This document shows positions 24,657 through 30,271 of a stretch of 32,792 nt of DNA, piece after piece (the first letter of the stretch is position 1; every line of letters begins with the position of its first letter). The notes beneath the pieces were generated by a model. The model was not told where the DNA came from and did no database searches. It worked only from the letters and a program-made list of their open reading frames with translations. Made by a program: the position numbers and the translations under genes. The stretch is from Neobacillus muris (GTDB lineage: Bacteria > Bacillota > Bacilli > Bacillales > Cytobacillaceae): NCBI RefSeq assembly GCF_943193175.1, contig NZ_CALPDF010000050.1, positions 1-32,792 on the forward strand, given 5' to 3'.

Positions 24657-25696
24657 ACCATCCCAGCCCCCTCATCGGCGTCATGACGGCACAAAAATCA
24701 AATGGCTCCATCGCAGGAAACAGCCAGCTTTTTATTGGCCTGCAAAAAGAGCTGGCCGCCCATCATGCCTTGAGTTATATTTTTACGGTTGAAGGCGTTG
24801 ATAAAGAATTTATAACCGGCTATATTTTTTCATTTGATCATAATAGGTGGATAAAAAAAAATTTCCCCTACCCAGATCTCGTCTATAATCGGATTCCTTT
24901 CCGTAAGGCAGAAAAAGACGAGGCAGTCCAGCACTTTTTTGCAAATTTAAAAGAAAGGAAGATCCCTTTTTTTAATCCATGTTTTATCGACAAGTTTGAG
25001 CTTTATCAATTAATAAAGAATCATCCTATCCTAAAAAGCCATTTGCCTGCAACGATACTCGCCAATGAAAAACAGGAACTTCGGTTATTCCTTAACCAAT
25101 ATTCTCAAATTTACTTAAAACCCGCCAATTCCTCAAGGGGCAGAGGCATTTACCGTATGAGTTTTGGTTCCGCCAATCAAATTTGCCTGGAGGGCCTAAA
25201 GGAACGGTTTACCTATTCGTCCTTCGAGCAATTCTGGGATCACTGGTGCGAAACACTGATGAATAAGCCGTATTTAGCACAAGAAGACATCCTTTCAGCT
25301 GAATACCAAGGATATCGATATGATTTTCGGATTCTTGCCCACTCCGGCAAATCGGGCTATCAGGTAACTGGGGTTGGCATTCGTCAATCGCAAAAACAGG
25401 AAATCACGACCCATATTCCTGCAGGAGGAAAGCTTCTCCCCTATTCCATCGTCCAATGCAATGCCCATGATCATTTTATTGAAACCATTATTCCTGCCAT
25501 AGGGCCGGCTTTGTCAGAGCGTTACGGTTTTTTTGGTGAATTTACCGTTGATGCAGGAATCAGTGAATCAGGTCAATATTTTATCTATGAAGTCAATTCG
25601 AAACCAATGAACTTTGATGAACTGGAAATTGAAGAGAAAAAAATTACTCGGCTCTGTGAGTTATTCCTCCAATTAACCGACCAAAAGTCCATTTAA
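24653..25696 (+). CDS. YheC-like ATP-grasp protein, short form, copy 2
   Basis: A 347-residue short-form paralogue starting LIGVMTAQKSNGSIAGN. YNRIPFRKAEKDE, KPANSSRGRGI (near 156), YDFRILAHSG and GEFTVDAGISESGQYFIYEVNSKPMNFDE carry the family landmarks. The nucleotide loop has SSRGRG where the others have GS(Q/L)GXG, so handling of ATP or substrate may differ. Its ATGA start overlaps the stop of the preceding gene, with GAGGAA nine bases upstream. Last of the four ATP-grasp genes; yheE follows after 59 bases on the same strand. Confidence 0.83.
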   Translation: MNHPSPLIGVMTAQKSNGSIAGNSQLFIGLQKELAAHHALSYIFTVEGVDKEFITGYIFSFDHNRWIKKNFPYPDLVYNRIPFRKAEKDEAVQHFFANLKERKIPFFNPCFIDKFELYQLIKNHPILKSHLPATILANEKQELRLFLNQYSQIYLKPANSSRGRGIYRMSFGSANQICLEGLKERFTYSSFEQFWDHWCETLMNKPYLAQEDILSAEYQGYRYDFRILAHSGKSGYQVTGVGIRQSQKQEITTHIPAGGKLLPYSIVQCNAHDHFIETIIPAIGPALSERYGFFGEFTVDAGISESGQYFIYEVNSKPMNFDELEIEEKKITRLCELFLQLTDQKSI

Positions 25697-25755
25697 ATTT
25701 TTTCTCAAAAAAGGTAAGATTTTAGTAGCTGAAAAAAATCCAGGGGGACACGGGT

Positions 25756-25962
25756 ATGATTATGCACTATCAGTTTAAACCGCTCTTTGAGGGAAAAAAT
25801 ATTCCGGGCTGGACGTTTTCGTTTTACTATAAAAACCAAAGATTCACTGGAATTTATCACCAAACCGGAAAAATAGAATGGACGTCACTGCCTCCCGCAC
25901 AAGACCAAGAAGCCATTGCCGGCCAGATTCACGAACTGATGCTATTCCATATTTATCAATAA
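25756..25962 (+). CDS. yheE: YheE-like small protein
   Basis: A 68-residue aromatic-rich protein with IPGWTFSFYYKNQRFTGIYH and a C-terminal helix HELMLFHIYQ, resembling B. subtilis YheE (about 72), which neighbours yheD there as well. It looks like a small beta-sheet domain with a helix; no catalytic motif is seen. GGGGGA lies about nine bases before the start. It ends before a clear terminator, so it probably closes the yheC/yheD transcription unit and shares its sporulation timing. Function unknown. Confidence 0.8.
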   Translation: MIMHYQFKPLFEGKNIPGWTFSFYYKNQRFTGIYHQTGKIEWTSLPPAQDQEAIAGQIHELMLFHIYQ

Positions 25963-25996
25963 ATAGTGACAATTTCACCAGGAACATCGCCCGAAA

Positions 25997-26025
25997 AGTT
26001 GAGAAATAGTTCTCAGCTTTTTTTA
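25997..26025 (+). terminator. terminator of the yheC/yheD-yheE unit
   Basis: Nine-base stem agttgagaa/ttctcagct (one G-T pair), four-base loop, then a run of seven or more T. Confidence 0.9.
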
Positions 26026-26036
26026 TTTGCCCTAGC

Positions 26037-26045
26037 TGTTATAAT
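26037..26045 (+). promoter_or_regulatory. extended -10 promoter of the YxkF-like regulator
   Basis: TGTTATAAT combines a perfect TATAAT with the TGn extension, 31 bases before the chosen start. The -35 falls on the T-run of the preceding terminator and is weak. Confidence 0.6.
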
Positions 26046-26075
26046 AGAACAAATGAAAAAAATGGGGAAATGATT

Positions 26076-26978
26076 ATGCTTAGAAATTTATTAACCATTT
26101 ACAAGAACTCCTACATGCTAACGGAAACATCTGATATTGCCTCTGAAGAGGTTTATGCTTTTGGTGATGCACAAGCCAATGAATGGATATGCATACCCAA
26201 AAAAGAAATAAGCGAAAAAGAATTGAGGCTTTTAAAAACTCTTTATAAACAAGCGGAATATAACCCGTCCGTTCCATCAGCCGCCGACAGCTGGTATCAT
26301 TTTTTATGGCTGGATGGTCCCGTTCCTCCGGTCCATTCCCAAACATCCTTTCGATTTATTCAATTTCAGGTATTTAATGATGATGTGGACCGCAAAGAAT
26401 TGGAATCCGCTTTGAAAGGCTTTTTTTCGGAAGAGGTCATGATTATTTGGGAAAGTTTAACGAGGGGCTTAATAATTGAGGAAAAACGATTAATTTCACT
26501 TTCAGAAGAAGAATTAATCTCCATGTCAGAAACATTGGAAAGTGATTTTTTTGTAAAAATTTCATTTTTCATTGGAAAACTTTATTCTTTTTCAAATCAG
26601 CTTTCTTCTTTATTTAAGCAAGAGAGAGAATTCTTTTCCTTCGCATTGGCAAATATAGGCCAATCAGGAATTTTTACGTATGAGCGAGTATTTCCAGTTT
26701 ATCTTGCCCGACAAATGCCTGACGAGTTCATTCAAATGATGAATCAGGAGGTTTTTGAATTATTTTCCCAGGACCCTGAAATGTATTCGACCATTTTGGT
26801 CTTTCTCGAAAATAATTTAAATGCCAGCTTAACGGCAAAGAAATTGTATATCCATCGAAATACCCTACAGTACCGTTTAGATAAATTTACCGAAAAAACC
26901 GGAATTGGATTAAAGGATTTTTACGGTGCATTCACCGTTTTCTTAGCTTGTATGTTATTTGAACAAAAACGAGTATAG
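26076..26978 (+). CDS. PucR/CdaR-type regulator, YxkF-like
   Basis: A 300-residue protein whose C-terminal 60 residues form the PucR/CdaR helix-turn-helix: FLENNLNASLTAKKLYIHRNTLQYRLDKF, where LYIHRNTLQYRLDK is the recognition signature. The N-terminal 230 residues have no clear sensor motif. In B. subtilis yxkF, a protein of similar size, sits beside msmX, and the same pairing is seen here, so control of sugar-ABC energising is a fair guess; nothing in the sequence proves the target. The start at 26076 has GGGG eight bases upstream; ATG 26070 is too close. It precedes msmX by 131 bases. Confidence 0.82.
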   Translation: MLRNLLTIYKNSYMLTETSDIASEEVYAFGDAQANEWICIPKKEISEKELRLLKTLYKQAEYNPSVPSAADSWYHFLWLDGPVPPVHSQTSFRFIQFQVFNDDVDRKELESALKGFFSEEVMIIWESLTRGLIIEEKRLISLSEEELISMSETLESDFFVKISFFIGKLYSFSNQLSSLFKQEREFFSFALANIGQSGIFTYERVFPVYLARQMPDEFIQMMNQEVFELFSQDPEMYSTILVFLENNLNASLTAKKLYIHRNTLQYRLDKFTEKTGIGLKDFYGAFTVFLACMLFEQKRV

Positions 26979-27009
26979 ACCGCTAATTAAACCGTTTACA
27001 ATTTGCCCA

Positions 27010-27025
27010 ATAGAAACGCTTTCAT
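27010..27025 (+). promoter_or_regulatory. cre site (CcpA operator) upstream of msmX
   Basis: On the minus strand this reads ATGAAAGCGTTTCTAT, matching the catabolite-responsive element WTGNAANCGNWWNCAW at every defined position but one. It lies 85 bases before msmX and 32 bases after the regulator gene. Glucose control of msmX through CcpA is the natural reading. Confidence 0.65.
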
Positions 27026-27109
27026 TTTTGTGCAACCTGTCCATATGGATTTTTCGCCAATCCTTGTAAACTAAAAGTACATCAAACATGAACAGGGAGG
27101 CAAAACAAA

Positions 27110-28222
27110 ATGGCAGAATTGAAATTGGATCATATCTATAAGATTTATGACAACAAAGTAACGGCAGTTTCTGACTTTAATTTACACATTCAAGATAAGG
27201 AATTTATCGTATTTGTTGGTCCTTCTGGATGTGGAAAATCAACTACTCTAAGGATGATTGCAGGACTTGAGGAAATCTCCAAAGGTGATTTTTATATTGA
27301 CGGAAAACGAGTAAATGATGTTGCTCCAAAAGATCGTGACATCGCGATGGTTTTCCAAAACTATGCCCTATATCCGCACATGACTGTATATGATAATATG
27401 GCGTTTGGATTAAAGCTTAGAAAGTTCCCTAAAGATGAAATTGACCGCCGCGTAAAGGAAGCTGCCAAGATTCTTGGATTAGAAGCCTACCTAACACGTA
27501 AGCCTAAAGCATTATCAGGCGGTCAGCGCCAGCGGGTTGCTCTAGGCCGTGCCATTGTCCGTGATGCAAAGGTATTCTTAATGGACGAGCCATTATCCAA
27601 TCTAGATGCTAAACTGCGTGTAGCGATGCGTGCTGAAATCGCTAAGCTTCACCGCCGCTTAAATACTACAACTATTTACGTAACACATGACCAAACGGAA
27701 GCCATGACAATGGCGACACGTCTTGTCGTTATGAAGGACGGAATTATCCAGCAGGTTGGTTCACCAAAAGAAGTATATGAAAAGCCAGAAAATGTTTTCG
27801 TAGGTGGATTTATTGGTTCACCAGCCATGAACTTCTTCAGCGGCAAACTGGAAGATGGAAAATTTGTAGTCGGCAATAGTTCTGTCGCTGTTCCTGAAGG
27901 AAAGATGAAATATCTTCGTGAACAAGGCTATGTCGGCAAAACCATGACTCTTGGTGTTCGTCCGGAAGATATCCATGATGAGCCTGTATTCATCGAAGCT
28001 TCTTCTGGAACTAAGATTACTGTCACTGTTGAAGTTGCTGAGTTAACTGGTGCTGAACTAATGGTATACTCAGGTATCGATGGCCAAGATTTTGTTGCAC
28101 GGATTGACTCCCGTACAGATATCAAACCTGGAGACAAATTAGAATTAGCACTAGATCTAAATAAAGCTCACTTCTTTGATGCAGAAACAGAAGTAAGAAT
28201 ACGTCCACAAGGCGAGCAATAA
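27110..28222 (+). CDS. msmX: shared sugar-ABC transporter ATPase MsmX
   Basis: A 370-residue ATPase of the MsmX/UgpC/MalK type (B. subtilis MsmX is about 365). Walker A GPSGCGKST (37-45), Q-loop FQNYALYPHM, signature LSGGQRQRVALGRA (near 135), Walker B VFLMDEPLSNLDA, switch THDQTEA. After about residue 240 follow MalK-type regulatory beta domains (GVRPEDI and C-terminal TEVRIRP). MsmX energises several oligosaccharide importers that lack their own ATPase; no permease or binding-protein genes lie next to it here, as expected of a shared subunit. Ribosome site AGGGAGG. Preceded by a cre site and followed by a terminator. Confidence 0.95.
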   Translation: MAELKLDHIYKIYDNKVTAVSDFNLHIQDKEFIVFVGPSGCGKSTTLRMIAGLEEISKGDFYIDGKRVNDVAPKDRDIAMVFQNYALYPHMTVYDNMAFGLKLRKFPKDEIDRRVKEAAKILGLEAYLTRKPKALSGGQRQRVALGRAIVRDAKVFLMDEPLSNLDAKLRVAMRAEIAKLHRRLNTTTIYVTHDQTEAMTMATRLVVMKDGIIQQVGSPKEVYEKPENVFVGGFIGSPAMNFFSGKLEDGKFVVGNSSVAVPEGKMKYLREQGYVGKTMTLGVRPEDIHDEPVFIEASSGTKITVTVEVAELTGAELMVYSGIDGQDFVARIDSRTDIKPGDKLELALDLNKAHFFDAETEVRIRPQGEQ

Positions 28223-28250
28223 ACCACTAGCTATTTATCAGATACATTCC

Positions 28251-28278
28251 TAGAGGCCCCTATCATATGGGGCCTCTA
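28251..28278 (+). terminator. terminator of msmX
   Basis: Ten-base stem tagaggcccc/ggggcctcta with an 8-base centre and a short T-rich tail (ttcttt). Its right arm overlaps the stop codon of the converging zinc-ribbon gene. Confidence 0.8.
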
Positions 28279-28518
28279 TTCTTTAATAAAAATGGTTTCT
28301 TCCTTAAAGCAAGATGGGCAGCGGAATAGATGCGGACATTTATGCCCGGAATTTGTGTCTGGATGCCCATCCTCCATTTTCATTAAGTCAATCTCCATAT
28401 AAGGACTATAATCATCGTAGAAATCCATTTCTCTGCCGTTTTCCAACATAGGCTGGCCGCAGTCAGGACACAATACATAAACCTCACGCAATCCATTGCA
28501 AACCGGGCATATCGACAT
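28276..28518 (-). CDS. small zinc-ribbon protein, function unknown
   Basis: An 80-residue protein with three Cys pairs: CPVCNG (residues 4-7), CPDCGQ (about 16-19) and a C-terminal HKCPHLFRCPSC, suggesting one or two zinc ribbons. The middle is acidic (MDFYDDYSPYMEIDLMKMEDGH). I do not recognise a named family. The start at ATG 28518 has GGGTG six bases upstream; the GTG at 28527 overlaps that site. It converges on msmX. Zinc binding is inferred; a role in RNA or protein contact is only a guess. Confidence 0.7.
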   Translation of the reverse strand: MSICPVCNGLREVYVLCPDCGQPMLENGREMDFYDDYSPYMEIDLMKMEDGHPDTNSGHKCPHLFRCPSCFKEETIFIKE

Positions 28519-28596
28519 TTTTTTCACCCTTTAGTTTATTGATCTGTATCGATAGTTTATGTTAATCAAAGCGCCCCTATGTTATGGAATAAATTT

Positions 28597-28797
28597 CTAA
28601 TCCCTTTTTCGTATAAGCAGATAAATTCTCGCCATAATATTTATTACCAACAGCAATACAGCAGCAACAATCACATCAAAACGATGGATGCAGCCAAAAA
28701 GGGTTTCTCCGGTGCAAATCCGGTACATCCAGCCATGAACAAACGGAAGCGCTTGGTTCATCCGGTTTACTGAGCGCTCCAAGCCAAATTTTAGCAC
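28597..28797 (-). CDS. possible small membrane protein, uncertain
   Basis: A frame of up to 66 residues whose C-terminal half looks like one transmembrane helix with a basic end (RFDVIVAAVLLLVINIMARI, then a basic tail ending RKRD) after a Trp/Tyr-containing segment with two cysteines. The composition is protein-like, but no good ribosome site is found before the GTG at 28797 or the internal ATGs at 28761 and 28728, and no terminator follows. It could be a decayed gene or chance. The start is not determined. Confidence 0.3.
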   Translation of the reverse strand: MLKFGLERSVNRMNQALPFVHGWMYRICTGETLFGCIHRFDVIVAAVLLLVINIMARIYLLIRKRD

Positions 28798-28886
28798 AAA
28801 GGTTATAAGATGATTCTGATAGGCCTGTGCTAAAGCAGAATAAAAGTATTAGCTGATGGGTTAGGTCAAGGTGACAATGGTTTAAT

Positions 28887-28910
28887 CCATTATGGTTCAA
28901 TCCCATACTA
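28887..28910 (+). promoter_or_regulatory. sigma-G-like promoter of the SASP gene
   Basis: CATACTA (28904-28910) is a perfect forespore (sigma-F/G) -10, 34 bases before the start codon. The -35 at the usual 17-18 base spacing (TTTAAT region, about 28881-28886) is only a partial match to GnATR. Confidence 0.55.
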
Positions 28911-28944
28911 ACCCCAAAACTAATAAGAGGAGTGTTAACTAACT

Positions 28945-29148
28945 ATGGCTAACAACAACAACTCTAACCAACTTTTAGTACAAGGAGCACAACAAGCACT
29001 TGATCAAATGAAGTATGAAATTGCTCAAGAGTTTGGTGTAAATCTTGGTGCAGACACTACTTCTCGTGCTAATGGATCTGTCGGAGGAGAGATTACTAAG
29101 CGTTTAGTATCTATGGCTGAATCTCAACTTGGCGGTTTCCAACGCTAA
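28945..29148 (+). CDS. sspB: alpha/beta-type small acid-soluble spore protein
   Basis: A 67-residue SASP with both family signatures: KYEIAQEFGV (residues 23-32), which holds the GPR protease cleavage site between Glu and Ile, and GADTTSRANGSVGGEITKRL. It saturates spore DNA, switching it towards an A-like form and protecting it from UV and heat; it is degraded on germination. Asn/Gln-rich N-terminus as usual. Ribosome site GAGGAG. Assigned to sspB because it is close to that B. subtilis protein and lies in the same neighbourhood as yheC-yheE; paralogues are similar, so the letter is less certain than the family. Confidence 0.93.
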   Translation: MANNNNSNQLLVQGAQQALDQMKYEIAQEFGVNLGADTTSRANGSVGGEITKRLVSMAESQLGGFQR

Positions 29149-29180
29149 AATAGTTATTCAACAATAAAATAATATGGCTT

Positions 29181-29212
29181 AAGCCCCCTTCCATATATGG
29201 GAGGGGGCTTTC
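29181..29212 (+). terminator. terminator of the SASP gene
   Basis: A strong GC-rich hairpin with arms aagccccc and gggggctt, an inner ccat/atgg pairing, and a short T tail. Confidence 0.8.
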
Positions 29213-29224
29213 AATGATAAAAAA

Positions 29225-29246
29225 ACTGCAGATATATGACTGCAGT
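29225..29246 (-). terminator. terminator of the 27-residue peptide gene
   Basis: Seven-base perfect stem actgcag/ctgcagt, eight-base loop, then seven T on the minus strand. It lies 12 bases past the stop of the small minus-strand frame and supports its being transcribed. Confidence 0.75.
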
Positions 29247-29257
29247 CGATTGAGATG

Positions 29258-29341
29258 CTAATTCTTAATTAATGTATAACTGATAAAATAAGTGAGGATT
29301 AATAAACTGCCAATGGCCAATACAACTGAATAATCTGACAT
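29258..29341 (-). CDS. 27-residue single-helix membrane peptide
   Basis: A frame below usual length limits: MSDYSVVLAIGSLLILTY, then FISYTLIKN, one transmembrane helix with a short polar head and a basic end. Support is a GGGGTGG ribosome site six bases before the ATG and a rho-independent terminator 12 bases after the stop. Similar tiny TM peptides are common in spore-formers and bacterial stress regulons. It lies between the SASP gene and an XRE regulator; function unknown. Confidence 0.6.
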   Translation of the reverse strand: MSDYSVVLAIGSLLILTYFISYTLIKN

Positions 29342-29518
29342 TCTTTTCCACCCCATTTACAAAAATCCTAAACTACCTTCAAGCTAACATAAACAGGAAG
29401 TTTTCCAAGTGATTTTTGTTACACTTTTACGGCGAAAATATGGACATTTTTTGAATTAGAAAGTACAAAGGATTTCTGTTTTCGGCTGTACTTTAGACTC
29501 CCAACTGCCAATGGCCAG

Positions 29519-29980
29519 TTATACTTCTTCGATTGCAGATATTTCCTTAAATCGTTGTTTAGATTGCTTCTCGTCAAAGCTGCTGAAAATGCGGTAATTT
29601 TTTTTATCCAAAATTCGGAAATGTTTACTCAAAATATTCTGCTGCAGCATATAGCCATTTTTTCTTGAAAGGACTCTCCACCAAATCCGGCCGCCAAAAG
29701 TTTTCGTCTTCCGATAATCAATTTCCTTTCTTGCAACTGTTTCCAATACTTCGAGAGGCTCATTCCCAAATAAAAATTGTACGGTTTCTGTTTCCCTAAA
29801 TAAGGCACAAATAGAAACAACAGTTGGCCAATTGGCCAGCACCCTTCCCTTTTCAATTTGAACAAGTGTTTTTTTGGAGACACCAATAATGTCTGCCATT
29901 TTTTCTTGAGTGTATCCAGCTTCAGTCCTGATTAATCGGAGCTTTTCTGAAACAATTATAATGATATCCTCCCTGGTCAT
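29519..29980 (-). CDS. XRE-type helix-turn-helix regulator
   Basis: A 153-residue protein with an N-terminal XRE/Cro-type HTH (LRLIRTEAGYTQEKMADIIGVSKKTLVQIEKGR, residues about 15-47, split here across the two helices) and a C-terminal region of about 70 residues containing GGRIWWRVLSRKNGYMLQQN and YRIFSSFDEKQS that I recall seeing fused to such HTHs in bacilli but cannot name. The target is unknown; no adjacent operon is obvious. Start at 29980 with GGAAGGG six bases upstream; the ATG at 30004 is less well placed. The feo terminator lies just beyond its start region. Confidence 0.78.
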   Translation of the reverse strand: MTREDIIIIVSEKLRLIRTEAGYTQEKMADIIGVSKKTLVQIEKGRVLANWPTVVSICALFRETETVQFLFGNEPLEVLETVARKEIDYRKTKTFGGRIWWRVLSRKNGYMLQQNILSKHFRILDKKNYRIFSSFDEKQSKQRFKEISAIEEV

Positions 29981-30058
29981 ACTAAGCCCTTCCTTCACAT
30001 ACATCTAGTGTAATTTTATACAAACCGGGTAAATATTAAAAGAAATAAGCAAAAAAAA

Positions 30059-30077
30059 CCGCTGAGATTATCAGCGG
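30059..30077 (-). terminator. terminator of the feo operon
   Basis: Seven-base stem ccgctga/tcagcgg, five-base loop, then eight T on the minus strand. It lies 17 bases past the stop of the FeoB-associated gene. Confidence 0.9.
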
Positions 30078-30094
30078 CCATTTTTGAGCGATGT

Positions 30095-30250
30095 TTATTT
30101 CACCTGTTTGGGAATACAGCATTCCTTTGAGCAAGATTTATTTATCTCGCATGCTGCACATTTTCCTTGTTTCGACTTTTGAATAAATTTTACCAAAGCC
30201 CAAGAAGCGTATCCAAAGACCGCAATCCCAATAATAATGCTGGAAATCAT
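30095..30250 (-). CDS. FeoB-associated Cys-rich membrane protein
   Basis: A 51-residue protein below many length cut-offs: one N-terminal transmembrane helix (MISSIIIGIAVFGYASWALV) and a cytoplasmic tail with five cysteines (GKCAACEINKSCSKECC). This is the pattern of the FeoB-associated Cys-rich family that takes the place of FeoC in Firmicutes. The ATG at 30250 has GGGAG nine bases upstream; an earlier in-frame ATG directly abuts the site. It starts 21 bases after feoB and ends before the operon terminator. A role in assisting or sensing ferrous iron transport, perhaps by metal or Fe-S binding, is inferred. Confidence 0.85.
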   Translation of the reverse strand: MISSIIIGIAVFGYASWALVKFIQKSKQGKCAACEINKSCSKECCIPKQVK

Positions 30251-30271
30251 ATTTTCCATCTCCCATGTGTA

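Larger units (their letters stand above)
28519..28944. other. 426-base stretch between the zinc-ribbon gene and the SASP gene
   Basis: Holds the sporulation promoter of the SASP gene at its right end and, on the minus strand, one uncertain reading frame (28597-28797). The plus-strand frame here (28579-28773) has no ribosome site and an unlikely composition. A segment at 28709-28726 resembles a tRNA T-arm but no tRNA surrounds it. Nothing else is supported. Confidence 0.5.

Noticed and set aside
28709..28726. tRNA T-arm-like segment (CCGGTGCAAATCCGG)
   Set aside because: The loop has G where T54-T55 require T, and no acceptor, D or anticodon arms can be drawn around it.
28579..28773. Plus-strand 64-residue frame
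   Set aside because: No ribosome site and Asn/Gln/Lys-rich composition without structure; probably chance.
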